DNA of 64,000 nucleotides from Lateolabrax maculatus (lineage: Eukaryota; Chordata; Actinopteri; Acropomatiformes; Lateolabracidae): NCBI GenBank assembly GCA_031216445.1, contig CM062214.1:10767001-10831000 (forward strand), in the 5' to 3' direction. Below, in pieces: positions 12,401 through 20,984 of this stretch (the stretch's first letter is position 1; every line of letters starts with the position of its first letter). The notes below the pieces were generated by a model. It was given only the letters and a program-made list of their open reading frames with translations. It did no database searches and was not told the origin of the DNA. A program made the position numbers and the translations under genes.

Positions 12401-15400
12401 TGCGATATAGTCATAGGTTCCAAATACATATTTTGTGTATGTTTGCAAGCAATAGAATATGCCAAAAAATTAAGCTTTGTAAAAAAATCTATTTAGTCTA
12501 TTTACATAAATTACTTGTGCACAAAAAATCTGACATATTCTGACATTTATAGTGATATTATTGAACTGTGTTGTCAGCCACATGGGTGAGTTTTAGCAGA
12601 TAAAAGCCATTCAGAGCCACCAAGTGACATACTGAGCACATAATTACTACATATTATTGACTTCCAAATGCTTATTTGTAAAATCTGTTAACCCTTCATG
12701 CTTGTGTATTGAACCACAGGCGATATTTATACTATTTTGCCAAAATCTCACATGTGAAAACACTTACAGTACCTGTTCTCTATACCCTCTGTATCTCATC
12801 TGTCTCATTTCTTCAGGACCATATTCTGTAACCATGCTGAGACAGGCGGGAATCACCGCAAATGCAGTCACCTTGACGTGGGAGCAGCCGCAGAGCAAAC
12901 CTAAATACTCATACTTGGTGCAGCACACCAACGGCTCCTCTGTTCTATCTGAACACCACACCTCTAACACCACAGCAACAATCACTGGACTTCTCTCTGG
13001 GAGCAACTACAGCTTCACTGTCACTACACAGACAGCAGATGGCACTCAGGCAGCTCCTGTTACAGTGTCCTACTTTACACGTATGTAGACAGCATATCCT
13101 ATCCAAGATACTGTCATCAGTATTCCTTGAAGTTTTAGCTGTCTCTGTAGCTTTCGTACTGCTGCTCACTTGATTGAGTGACAGAATATGAAAGATTATG
13201 TGTTTTATGCTGATTCATAAGAAACGCTTTCTGCTCTGTTTGTAGGGCCATATAGTATTAGCCAGCTGGAGGCTGAAACCTTAAACACAACTGCTGTACG
13301 TCTGGTTTGGCTGAAACCACCGGAGTACAAGAATGAATATACATATCGGGTTAAGACTACTGGCTGTGGCCCACAAAACAATACCTTCACAGGAGAAGTC
13401 GCACTGATCTCAGAGCTCACCCCCGGGACCAACTGCACCTTCTGTGTTTTTGTCAGGGCAGCAGATGGCATCGAAGGGGAAGCAAAATGCACCTCTCAGT
13501 ATACTAGTAAGACTTTTACCTGTCATTTCTGTTCTTTTATTTCAAATTGTCAATGTGGTTGATCAACTTTAATTCTTCCTCCTCCGCACATTAACAGAGC
13601 CTGAGACAGTGCAACCCTGTATCTCCAGCCAGGGCTCCAATAGTTCAATCTTGCTGTCATGGACCAAACCTGCTGGTAGAGTGGAGTATTATAAGGTTCA
13701 TCTAAACAGCTCTTCCACAGCTTTAGTGCAGGACAGTGCGAATACCTCCGTCCTATTTAAGAACCTGTCCGCTGGAAGGCCTTACAGTGGCATAGTAACC
13801 ACATATAGCGGACCCTTCAATGCATCATCTGGATTTGTTACTAATGCAACTTGTGAGTATGATGTATTTGTTAGATTTTAAAGTTTTCAGTGGTTTCTAA
13901 GCCAATGTATCGTGGAAATGGTTCTGCATATTGTTCTCAACAGCTAACTCCATATACTTAACATAATTGTTGAAGTTTTCCAAAGCATATTGTTGAGTTT
14001 TTAGATGTTTTCATATTTTTTGCTAGTATGACATTGGGAATCCACGTCAGTGAAATATTTTTTTTATAATTGGGTTTACATTTGTCATCATTTGGTGCTG
14101 CAGTTGTGAGCACAGCTGATGCTCAAACCTTGATGGTGCTTTCAATGACATGATAATGGCTGCTTCTCTGTCATCACACAGGTCCTTTTGCATGGCAGCA
14201 CTCATGCAGAAGGACGTTAATTTAATTAAATTCTTTAATTCATTCAGCTCAATCATTGTAAAATTTCGTCAGTTGAAGACAGCACGTCATGGCTGCTGTC
14301 TGATGCTGCATCGACAAACTGTGGTTTGAGCAACCACAGTTTTCAAAACAGCATCTGCTCACAAGTACATTATCACAGGGTGATAACAAAGCTCTCCCCC
14401 CCCCCCCCCCCCCCAGTCCCTAATCCTCCCGGGCCAATTGAAATCCTGGCGAAGACAAACAGCTCCATTGACATTCGATGGATGGAAGCTCCTCTGATGA
14501 CTGGTGCATCATTACAATACCAGCTGACATTATCCCCGGGAGGCAAACTCGTCCATACCGACGACACCAATCATACTTTTGACTCCCTGCTGTCTGGGAC
14601 TTCCTACAACATCTCTCTTGCAACAGTGGGTGCCATGGGATTTGAGAGTGAGAAGGTTCAGATCCACATGGTCACCACAAGTAAGGGTTTTATTTCTGTA
14701 CCCAGGCAATGTGCAACCCTTTTCCTGTTTCACCTTCTCTGTCCAGTAGCATTTACACCTCTCAAATCTCTTTCAAACAATCAGGACCGTTCAGTGTGAA
14801 GGATCTGTGGGCTTTTCCAGAAGAGGAGAACATCACGGTCACGTGGGAGGCTCCTGATGAATACAAGGAAACTTATCGTTACAATTTGACCTGGCAAACC
14901 TCAGACGGGCCCATTAGTAGTATAATAATTGTGCAAAATACGTTTAATATCGGTAACCTGGTTCCTGGCACACACTATGACTTTAGTGTCACCACAGAGA
15001 CCTCTGATGGAACACAGGGGGATCCAAGAAGGAATTCCAGCTGCACAAGTATGGTCATAACACATTGATTCAATTTTATATAGACTTATTGTGCAGTTTT
15101 AAGATTTCATGAAAAGGATTTAGTAACAATTTAGACATATTAATCACAGTTAATGAACCTAGGCTGATGACAGCTGGTCAAAAAAAAAAAAAGAATTATG
15201 GAAAGGAAGTCAGCCATGTTAAATGATAAATGAGCAAAGATATTTGTGGTCAGTATTCCCAAGTTTTAGATCACCTGAAAACACTGAAAAAAAACATGTT
15301 TAGAGAATTGACTGTTTTATTCATGGCTAATGAATGTTATATATTTCCTGACTTTCATTCCTGTTCGATGCTGCAGATGCAAGCCAGGTGGAAATCCTTA

Positions 15401-18400
15401 AATGTGAAGGTCCAAACAAACCAAACGCAGAACTCATCCTGTCCTGGAGCCGTCCTCGTGGCCATTTTTCTGTCTTCCAGGTCACTGTAAACAATGACAA
15501 CAACTCGACAAACACAAGCACCTGTTGTCGTCATCTTGTGTCCAACCTTCGTCACTATACTGAATACAATGTGACTGTGAAGACTCTGAGCTGTGGAAAA
15601 TCCAGCCCCCCTGTGTGTCAGCACTGCCGGACAGGCATCACAAGTAGGACATCATGCTTTGTGAACATTATAATAATGTTATATAATAGAATGTAAATAC
15701 TATAATACAATATTATGTTTAAACATATTTAAATACAAGTTTTCCAACATGTTTGACAAACATACAGAAAGTTTTTATATGTCTGTTGCTAATGAGAACC
15801 TTTTTGTAGATCGATGCTCAAAGACTCAATCGTTCAATTTCATTCACATACTTTATCTATGGCAGTTTCCTTGATTGATCTGTAGTCGACAGTGTCTTCG
15901 GCATGAGTATAACAGGTTATACTGTACATATATTTGCAGAATTGTTAAGGTAACAGGTTCAAAGCTTCCTGTAAAGTTTATTATTTAATGTTTTCTTTAA
16001 TTGTCTGATATTTTTGCAATATTCAAGTAAAAGCTTTTCAAAATCTAAGCTTTTGACTTTCATATTTTTTTGAAGATCCACCCATTCCAGAGTTACCGTT
16101 GGTGTTGAGTGACACGTCATACAACAAGTTCTCCATTCAGATTAATTCTAATCTGCTGAATGACATCAATGGGCCAATCACACATGTTGGAGTGCTGGTG
16201 ACAAATAACGCCCCTGGTATGTTTCTTTTTTCTCGTCTTTATGTTACATATCCGAATGCTTATGCCTAGTCTAAGAATTTCTTGCAGTTCACTTTATTTG
16301 TTTCATACAAGACATAAATTAGAGTCACGACCAGAACTTTCCTATCAAAAGCCATTTACCGTTTTCGGTAATTCCTGTCCTTCCAGGTGACACCTCTAAT
16401 TTGAAAAAGTACCTGGGGAACACGTATAAGCAGTGGAAGGCAAAGGATACTCCAGTATACCTTGCAACAGTCAAAGACATCACACCCCTGTCACGCAGTG
16501 GAGAGGAAAGTCTGAACATAGACATAGGAGATGAATCCAAATGGAAGGACTACACTAATGGTGTTCTGGAAGCCAAGGGAAAATACCAGTAAGAGCACAA
16601 ACAATATTGTGTATAGTGGGTGTCCAGCAGAAGATAATACACAGTTGTAACTTTACAATGATAGAATAACTATATGTAATAAGATTACTTTCTTTATGGG
16701 TTATTGCTATATTATGTTATATCATTAGTACATAAAGTGCCAACTATTACTTCTTATATGGTGTAATAATGTTTGTTTTTTTATCAGCAGTTATTAAATT
16801 GACTAATGTCGTACTGTAAATATTGCTATTATATTTTAATTTAATGATTTTATTCAGGTTAAGGGGGATTTCAGTTGTTCATCTGGTTACTTATGCTTTA
16901 CAAGCAGATATATTAACCAGTATTTTCTTGAGCATTTTTGACACATTAGGTTGACGTTGTGTTGACATTGATAAACTTTGACAAATCATTACATTATCCA
17001 GCAAATATTACAGCATTAGTTATTTTAAGATATTCAGTGACAGAGATTATGAACAAATAAAAAAGATTTTTAAATCTCTTAACTCTTTTTTTAATCCTGC
17101 AGAGTTGCCATTGCGTTGTTCACCAATCTGGAACTACAAGGCAATCTTGTGAATGTTGAGACGTCACTAGTCTCAGTAACAAACTTCGTTTTTACTATTC
17201 AGCTCCCAGACAACCCAGGTACCACATTCAGAACCAACATTTTTTTTGTGCTATGAAATGCTCCCATAGTATGAGGAAATGTTAATTCTGCCCCTTACTT
17301 TGTTTTTCCGTTGTTTCTTTGTCATAATTTCAGCAATTTCCCTTGCTATCGGAGTAACATTGGGAATTTTTTTTGTTCTCTTCATCATCCTGATCGGCTT
17401 CATTATCTACTGGAAAAGGTTTGTCATCTTTATCATTGATAAAAATGTAATGCATAGCACTAATCTCTAAACTCACTGTTTATATACTGTAGGTTATCCA
17501 AAAAAGAATCTCCAGACATCCAGATTCATTCCATGAGGTAAGTTTTTAATATTTACCAGGTTGTAATAAATTTAAAATAAATGGACAACAATTGTTTCTT
17601 TACCTGTCCGTCAACATTGCTTTTTACTTTTTCTTTTTCCAGAGCCAAAGTGTAAGTATAAATCATTGACATCATAAAGCATGATTACATCCATCAAAAG
17701 TTTCACATTATGACAGGAACAGACTGAACTGTATTGAAATCTAGGGACAGTGTTTTTTTTTTTAACAAAACGCATAACTCTTGTCTGACCTCCGGTGTCC
17801 AATTGAGCAGAAGTGTGGCTGTGAGGGTGGAGGACTTCGAGGCTTACTACAAGAAACAGAGGGCAGACTCCAACTGTGGCTTTGCTGAAGAGTTTGAGGT
17901 GAAACACAGGCTTAATATTCAGGGGCACCCGATATATATTATATTGTTATTATATTATATTATATTATATTGTATTATTGATAGCAGGCAATTATTGCTA
18001 AAAAATTGTGATTGAAACCAATATCAAAACAATGCCCAATATATTATGCAGTTTATTTTAGATATATTTAATCATTTAATGTAGTAATTTCTACAATATA
18101 ATAATTATTAATATCTAACTATCTGTGCATTTCTAATAACTTTTGTCATCAGCGAATGGAGCAAATGTACAAATATATGATTTCAATTCAAAAACAGTGT
18201 AAGAGTCTGCATTTTATAGGGAAGCTTGCAAGGATTCAATTGCAGTAGAATACAAATAGGCAACATCAGGCATACATGATAATGCCATGCCAAACAAAAT
18301 AAGAGGTTTGAAGTACTTTGTGCTCATCTCATTCAGACATGTCAGACACTGTAATGTTTAGAAATAAATCAAGATTTGTAAAAATGAAACAGTGTTTTTT

Positions 18401-20984
18401 AAAGACGTCTTCATTTTAAAGTGAGACAAACCCATCATCAGTCACACTTTTTTTCCATTTTTTAAAGGACCTGAAGGTTGTTGGTACAGGTCAGTCAAAA
18501 ACAAGTGCTCTGACTGTTGAGAACAAGCCCAAGAACCGCTACAACAACGTGCTTCCTTGTGAGTCACCTTAACAAACTCTGCTGCTTTCAACAATATCAC
18601 TCCTCACTCTTTCAACATATCATCACCTATCATACTGTATCTACTACCATTATCCCATTTAAAAAATGATCATGCAGCTTTCAATGCAATAACACAGTTA
18701 AGGGAAATACACTGCAGTTATTCAGTTAATTAGAAATTCTGTCATATAAAAGCAGAAAAGTGAGCATCAGTGGGCCCATACCATTTTTCATTTCATTTAC
18801 CCTCTTTTCTCACCTCGTAGATGACTCTTCTAGGGTGAAACTCTCTATTATCCATGGGAGTCCATATGACGACTACATCAATGCTAACTACATGCCGGTG
18901 CGTACTGACACTCTTTCAAGCAGCTCTCTGCCTCAGTCATTGCTTCAGTATCAGTAAACATCCTACTAAACAACATAACTGTTCATTATTAATGCCTTAG
19001 TGACATGCTATTTAAACTGTTCCACCTTCATCCTCATCAATGTCTGAAACAATTGAGAATTTCCTAGAAAACTGAAACAGGAGGGATGTGTGTGTTCTGT
19101 GGCTGTGCTCATGTTTTATTTGGCAGGGTTACAACTCCAGGAAAGAGTTCATTGCAGCTCAGGGTCCTTTGCCCACCACAGTCAACGATTTCTGGAGGAT
19201 GATCTGGGAGAAGAATGTGCAGACTCTGGTCATGCTGACACGCTGCAATGAACAGGGACGAGTGAGTGCGAACACAACCACAACACCTAGCAGCAACATG
19301 AGGGTTTAGATATACATGGACACACACAACAGAATACTGTTACAAAATACTGAATATCTCAACCTAAATGTAACATATTCCATGAATGCATCCTCTGTGT
19401 TAAGACAAGTGTGTACTATCATCAACATGTGTTTTCACACCATGTATTCTTTTGGGTTTAAGCTAAAAAGATCAAAAACAATGCATAACCAGAGCATTGC
19501 TCAACCAGAATTTACCCATTTTTAATAAAAGCCATAGCAAACAGTTTATCTGATTGACCCAAGCTGTTTTATATTACAGATAAACCACTGTAAAACTCTT
19601 CCCATTATCTGATGTAGTTATTGATATCTCCATGGTTTAAAGACACCCAACACTGCTGTGATCTTAGAGTGTGTGGTCCATCCTTCCATACTGTGTACAG
19701 TATGGTTAATCTATTAATCGGCCTCCTGCTGCACTCTACAGCTATGTGGTGATCACCTGTAGGAGATGCAGTTTGAACATAGCTCTAGTTTCTCCTTAAA
19801 AACTACCAGTACTGTAAATACTGGTGTTTCTAAATGTACTGTAGCTGAATATGGATCATTTCAATATGCTGAATATGAATTCTGAATACTTGCCGTCGGT
19901 TGAACATTTGTCTTTCTTTTCCAGGTAAAATGTGAGCAGTACTGGGATTCTGGCACCAAGCACTTTGATAACATCACTGTGACGGCAACCTCTGCAATAC
20001 CACTTGATGACTGGACCATCAGGGACTTTGACGTTAAAAATGTAAGTAGCAAGAGGTTACATATCACAAGGAAACATACCCTCTTTAGAGGGTAAAATTC
20101 CACACTGTGTGTCAATAAAAATCATTACCCATCAGTGCTTATTTAACACAACTTATTGGAATACTCGTCCTACAGCCATGAGTGAACAAAAAAACATACA
20201 CTCAACAATTATTTATTCATAATTTAATGTATGTACAGTAATCATACAGCACTACAGATACACAACTATTTTGAGTTTGTGTGCCTGTTCGTCATTTAGG
20301 TGAAAACAGCAGAGACCCGTTCAGTGCGTCACTTCCACTTCACAGCCTGGCCCGATCACGGGGTACCAGAAACCACCGAGCTCCTCATCAGCTTCAGACA
20401 TTTGGTCAGAGAGCACATGGACCAATACTCCAGACACTCTCCTACTGTGGTCCACTGCAGGTCTGACAGAACCACACACACAGAGACACACACACTTCTG
20501 CTTACTCTGTGTAACTGTTTCAGAAATGACCAAAAATTTGATGTGGTATTCTGTCTTCCTCTTCTCCCTTGTCTGTGTGTCAGTGCTGGTGTCGGACGCA
20601 CAGGTACCTTCATAGCCATCGACCGTTTGATCTTCCAGATTGAAAGGGAAAATATTGTGGATGTGTATGGCATCGTCCATGATCTGCGCATGCACCGGCC
20701 CCTGATGGTGCAGACAGAGGTAGGACACAGTCACATACTCTGTGGTGACTGTGGTACTGTGCATGTTGTTTGAAATGATGAGTATTCTGCAGCCCAGTGA
20801 ACTTTTGTATTTGATGTCCCTGCAGGACCAGTATGTATTCTTAAACCAGTGTGCCTTGGACATCATCAGATCAAGAACTGGAACCAATGTGGATCTAATC
20901 TACCAAAACACAGCTGCACTCTCTATTTACGAAAATGTAGAACGAAAAAAAGGTTTTCCCAAAAACGGGTACCACAATGCTTAG
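238..20984 (+). CDS. ptprj: Receptor-type tyrosine phosphatase J-like gene (5' end outside window)
   Basis: This gene encodes a type I membrane phosphatase that removes phosphate from tyrosines on receptor kinases, adhesion proteins and Src-family kinases. I placed 32 exons by GT-AG sites and phase. Their 6290 nt stay open from an incoming phase-1 codon to the TAG at 20982-20984. The order is 18 FN3 domains, a membrane-proximal region, a transmembrane helix and one PTP domain. The PTP domain has KNRYNNVLPYD, WPDHGVP with Asp at 20354-20356, and HCSAGVGRTGT with the catalytic Cys at 20456-20458 and Arg at 20597-20599. The motifs QTEDQYVFLNQC and DLIYQNT near the C-terminus fit PTPRJ better than PTPRB or PTPRH. 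Human PTPRJ has roughly half as many FN3 domains. Fish carry ptprj duplicates and I cannot tell which one this is. No start codon or signal peptide is present in the window. Confidence 0.9.
725..1330. mobile_element. Interspersed fish repeat inside each array unit
   Basis: Phrases such as ccactttggtccaggct, gacatttatggtctcc, tctagcgccaccgtgagg, gttagcctgctaacatgc and gcaagaatggctgtagac match a repeat widespread in perciform introns, from memory. Matching copies lie at about 2320-2925, 3915-4520 and 5510-6115, with a partial copy in unit 5. It has no coding capacity, so it is non-autonomous. Its family name and exact ends need a repeat library. Confidence 0.6.
1596..3190 (+). repeat. Tandem array unit 2
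   Basis: This is exactly 1595 bp with FN3 copy 2. Private variants include gttctccagagg and ggattggttacc. Confidence 0.93.
1833..2093 (+). CDS. ptprj: ptprj FN3 exon, array copy 2
   Basis: This exon is offset exactly 1595 bp from copy 1. It is 261 nt long with the same splice sites. Its sequence is identical to copy 3. An AAT codon at 2027-2029 creates a new sequon (INVS), and a Ser to Phe change near the end removes the C-terminal one. Confidence 0.88.
3191..4785 (+). repeat. Tandem array unit 3
   Basis: This is exactly 1595 bp with FN3 copy 3, whose exon is identical to copy 2. It shares the cagcgttg variant with unit 4. Confidence 0.93.
3428..3688 (+). CDS. ptprj: ptprj FN3 exon, array copy 3
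   Basis: Base by base this exon reads the same as copy 2. The flanking introns differ from those of copy 2 at a few sites (for example cagcgttg after the exon instead of cagagttg), so the two are separate copies and not a simple printing repeat. Confidence 0.88.
4786..6380 (+). repeat. Tandem array unit 4
   Basis: This is exactly 1595 bp with FN3 copy 4. It shares the gtgtgactt variant and the VIKN codon with unit 1. Confidence 0.93.
5023..5283 (+). CDS. ptprj: ptprj FN3 exon, array copy 4
   Basis: This exon is identical to copies 2 and 3 except for one codon, where Ile (ATT) replaces Asn in the VIKN segment. It shares that state with copy 1, and it also shares with copy 1 the intron variant gtgtgactt just upstream of the acceptor. 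Confidence 0.88.
6381..6900 (+). repeat. Truncated array unit 5, FN3 exon deleted
   Basis: The unit proceeds normally to 6520 (ccctaacaacg), then jumps to the segment that begins ttgacttttcatctagc. About 745 bp of the unit, including the whole FN3 exon and both splice sites, is missing. Homology continues to about 6900. Confidence 0.9.
6898..7015 (+). repeat. Scrambled right edge of the array
   Basis: Two short unit fragments are joined out of order: the pre-exon segment (ctatgccatataatct) and then a piece of the embedded repeat (cagacattcatggtctcc through tctagcgccacc). Unique intron sequence follows, leading to FN3 exon 5. Confidence 0.85.
7149..7403 (+). CDS. ptprj: ptprj FN3 exon 5
   Basis: This is the first exon after the array: acceptor ctctctag, donor gtaagg, 255 nt, phase 1-1. 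The FN3 core shows ISLNWTSPPG, YRVEW and LIPGTAYTITI. It is the closest unduplicated relative of the array domain by layout (NNTTSISLNW), but it is well diverged from it. Confidence 0.85.
7557..7814 (+). CDS. ptprj: ptprj FN3 exon 6
   Basis: This is 258 nt, phase 1-1, with acceptor ttcgcag and donor gtaggt. It begins PAVVRNLTIINVTTSSVFL, close to the array domain (PEAVRNLTATEITTSSVFL), so it is a likely older sister or the source of the amplified exon. Confidence 0.85.
8140..8405. mobile_element. Decayed fish interspersed repeat
   Basis: The segment runs from ttagttgattaatggactg through tgtgaggatttgctgctttc and ggttttggactgatattg to gattgttagttgcagccct. These phrases are characteristic of a very common teleost repeat ending in 'gttagttgcagccct'. 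It is old and non-coding. Confidence 0.6.
8773..9033 (+). CDS. ptprj: ptprj FN3 exon 7 (type A)
   Basis: This is 261 nt, phase 1-1, with acceptor gtatag and donor gtaagt. It has the FN3 core YINWTLPEGKVDHYVV and LHPGRIFIITV. The phrase pattern 'xGxVxxYxV' after the tryptophan groups it with exons 11 and 15. Confidence 0.85.
9226..9495 (+). CDS. ptprj: ptprj FN3 exon 8 (type B)
   Basis: This is 270 nt, phase 1-1. It starts with PTPPGPI and ends with a TVGPQNLRST strand. This combination recurs in exons 12 and 16. Confidence 0.85.
9639..9905 (+). CDS. ptprj: ptprj FN3 exon 9 (type C)
   Basis: This is 267 nt, phase 1-1. It begins PNPVLNLAARPESTTSVQV, and YQYLVETYNTT marks the C-type domain. 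Several N-glycosylation sequons are present. Confidence 0.85.
10037..10300 (+). CDS. ptprj: ptprj FN3 exon 10 (type C)
   Basis: This is 264 nt, phase 1-1, with acceptor gctgcag and donor gtaagc. The segment YSYLVEALNST resembles exon 9 (YQYLVETYNTT) and exon 13 (YSYLVQHTNGS). Confidence 0.85.
10301..11524 (+). other. ptprj intron of 1.2 kb
   Basis: This is AT-rich intron sequence between FN3 exons 10 and 11. I looked for another FN3 exon here on the + strand and found none. No clear repeat was recognised. Confidence 0.6.
11525..11797 (+). CDS. ptprj: ptprj FN3 exon 11 (type A)
   Basis: This is 273 nt, phase 1-1, with acceptor atacag and donor gtgagt. The core reads MYVSWSPASGQVNAYTV and LKPGVVYCVVV. 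It ends ...ETVCNAT, like exon 15 (GFVTNAT). Confidence 0.85.
11935..12195 (+). CDS. ptprj: ptprj FN3 exon 12 (type B)
   Basis: This is 261 nt, phase 1-1. PNPPGPITVESQTVESINF opens the domain, and SPYNISVVTVGVLNYEST closes it, matching exon 16 (TSYNISLATVGAMGFES). Confidence 0.85.
12817..13080 (+). CDS. ptprj: ptprj FN3 exon 13 (type C)
   Basis: This is 264 nt, phase 1-1, with acceptor cttcag and donor gtatgt. It opens RPYSVTML, and the core has VTLTWEQPQSKPKYSYLV and GSNYSFTVTTQTADGTQ. Confidence 0.85.
13246..13506 (+). CDS. ptprj: ptprj FN3 exon 14 (type C, cysteine-bearing)
   Basis: This is 261 nt, phase 1-1, with acceptor tgtag and donor gtaaga. It opens RPYSISQL, with VRLVWLKPPEYKNEYTY and LTPGTNCTFCVFV in the core. 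It holds four cysteines, unusual for FN3. It has no in-frame ATG near its start, so start-based searches miss it. Confidence 0.83.
13598..13852 (+). CDS. ptprj: ptprj FN3 exon 15 (type A)
   Basis: This is 255 nt, phase 1-1. PETVQPC opens it, followed by ILLSWTKPAGRVEYYKV and LSAGRPYSGIV. Its donor gtgagt follows GCAACTT, the same ending as exon 11. Confidence 0.85.
14396..14416 (+). repeat. 19-C homopolymer forming a splice acceptor
   Basis: The acceptor of FN3 exon 16 consists of a run of 19 cytosines (14396-14414) followed directly by AG. The usual mixed pyrimidine tract is absent. A run of this length is prone to slippage. Confidence 0.9.
14417..14680 (+). CDS. ptprj: ptprj FN3 exon 16 (type B)
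   Basis: This is 264 nt, phase 1-1, with donor gtaagg. It opens PNPPGPIEILAKTNSSIDI, and the LLSGTSYNISLATVG ending matches exons 8 and 12. Confidence 0.85.
14785..15048 (+). CDS. ptprj: ptprj FN3 exon 17 (type C)
   Basis: This is 264 nt, phase 1-1, with acceptor aatcag and donor gtatgg. It opens RPFSVKDL, and the core has ITVTWEAPDEYKETYRYNL. The TTETSDGTQGDP segment parallels exon 13 (TTQTADGTQAAP). Confidence 0.85.
15377..15643 (+). CDS. ptprj: ptprj FN3 exon 18 (membrane-proximal, six cysteines)
   Basis: This is 267 nt, phase 1-1, with acceptor ctgcag and donor gtaggt. ILSWSRPRGHFSVFQV places it near type A. It contains six cysteines (KCE, TCC, SCG, VCQ, HCR), suggesting disulfides not typical of FN3 domains. 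It is the last FN3 before the membrane-proximal region. Confidence 0.84.
16076..16216 (+). CDS. ptprj: ptprj membrane-proximal exon 19
   Basis: This is 141 nt with acceptor tgaag and donor gtatgt. It begins NPPIPELPLVLSDTSYNKF and includes GPITHVGVLVT, which lines up with the GPIKAYAVILT region of human PTPRJ. It starts the conserved region between the last FN3 and the membrane. Confidence 0.82.
16387..16588 (+). CDS. ptprj: ptprj membrane-proximal exon 20
   Basis: This is 202 nt, phase 1 in and phase 2 out (CA|gtaaga). LKKYLGNTYKQWKAK and the INIDIGDE-like segment (LNIDIGDES) resemble the 'DVLKYTYEDFKKG...YEIDVGNES' stretch of mammalian PTPRJ. The exon ends at YNGKLEPLG-equivalent LEAKGKYQ. 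Confidence 0.85.
17103..17218 (+). CDS. ptprj: ptprj membrane-proximal exon 21
   Basis: This is 116 nt, phase 2 in and phase 1 out. It encodes VAIALFTNLELQGN, matching the FTN motif of PTPRJ, and ends at LPDNPG just before the membrane helix. Confidence 0.83.
17334..17418 (+). CDS. ptprj: ptprj transmembrane exon 22
   Basis: This is 85 nt, phase 1 to phase 2. It encodes a single hydrophobic helix (AISLAIGVTLGIFFVLF through IGFIIYW) followed by a KR stop-transfer pair. Confidence 0.88.
17493..17537 (+). CDS. ptprj: ptprj juxtamembrane exon 23
   Basis: This is 45 nt, phase 2-2, with acceptor ctgtag and donor gtaagt. It encodes the basic cytoplasmic linker LSKKESPDIQIHSMR. Confidence 0.75.
17643..17651 (+). 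CDS. ptprj: ptprj 9-nt microexon 24
   Basis: A strong pyrimidine tract (ttctttttccag) and a consensus donor (gtaagt) bracket only nine bases, AGCCAAAGT. Phase is 2-2, adding Ala-Lys-Val to the linker. Skipping it also keeps the frame, so it may be optional. Confidence 0.5.
17811..17898 (+). CDS. ptprj: ptprj exon 25, start of PTP domain
   Basis: This is 88 nt, phase 2 to 0. VRVEDFEAYYKKQRADSN and CGFAEEFE match the N-terminal helix of the PTPRJ catalytic domain. Confidence 0.9.
17935..17981. repeat. ATATT-type microsatellite
   Basis: An impure run of atatt units lies just downstream of exon 25, inside the intron. Confidence 0.7.
18468..18558 (+). CDS. ptprj: ptprj PTP exon 26
   Basis: This is 91 nt, phase 0 to 1. 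It encodes DLKVVGTGQSK and the start of the phosphotyrosine-recognition loop KNRYNNVLP(Y). Confidence 0.9.
18821..18897 (+). CDS. ptprj: ptprj PTP exon 27
   Basis: This is 77 nt, phase 1 to 0. It completes NNVLPYD and encodes DDYINANYMP, a core PTP motif. Confidence 0.9.
19127..19261 (+). CDS. ptprj: ptprj PTP exon 28
   Basis: This is 135 nt, phase 0-0, with acceptor tggcag and donor gtgagt. It encodes EFIAAQGPLPTTVNDFWRM and VMLTRCNEQGR. Confidence 0.9.
19925..20041 (+). CDS. ptprj: ptprj PTP exon 29
   Basis: This is 117 nt, phase 0-0. It encodes VKCEQYWDSG and LDDWTIRDFDVKN. Confidence 0.9.
20300..20460 (+). CDS. ptprj: ptprj PTP exon 30 (WPD loop and catalytic Cys)
   Basis: This is 161 nt, phase 0 to 2. 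It encodes RHFHFTAWPDHGVPETT with the general acid Asp at 20354-20356 and ends in VVHC plus the first two bases of Ser. The catalytic Cys codon is 20456-20458. Confidence 0.92.
20584..20719 (+). CDS. ptprj: ptprj PTP exon 31 (P-loop)
   Basis: This is 136 nt, phase 2 to 0. It completes the C-x5-R P-loop (SAGVGRTGTF, Arg at 20597-20599), then VDVYGIVHDLRMHRPLMV and QTE. Confidence 0.92.
20826..20984 (+). CDS. ptprj: ptprj terminal coding exon 32
   Basis: This is 159 nt, phase 0 to stop. It encodes DQYVFLNQCALDIIRS, then the tail DLIYQNTAALSIYENV and NGYHNA before TAG. The tail tyrosines and the NGY ending resemble human PTPRJ (NGYIA). Confidence 0.92.
   Translation, partial: DQYVFLNQCALDIIRSRTGTNVDLIYQNTAALSIYENVERKKGFPKNGYHNA

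Noticed and set aside
17811..20984. Assignment of gene 1 to PTPRB or PTPRH, suggested by the many FN3 domains
   Set aside because: The catalytic domain and tail (DQYVFLNQC, DLIYQNT, NGYHNA) match PTPRJ, whereas PTPRB and PTPRH differ at these motifs.
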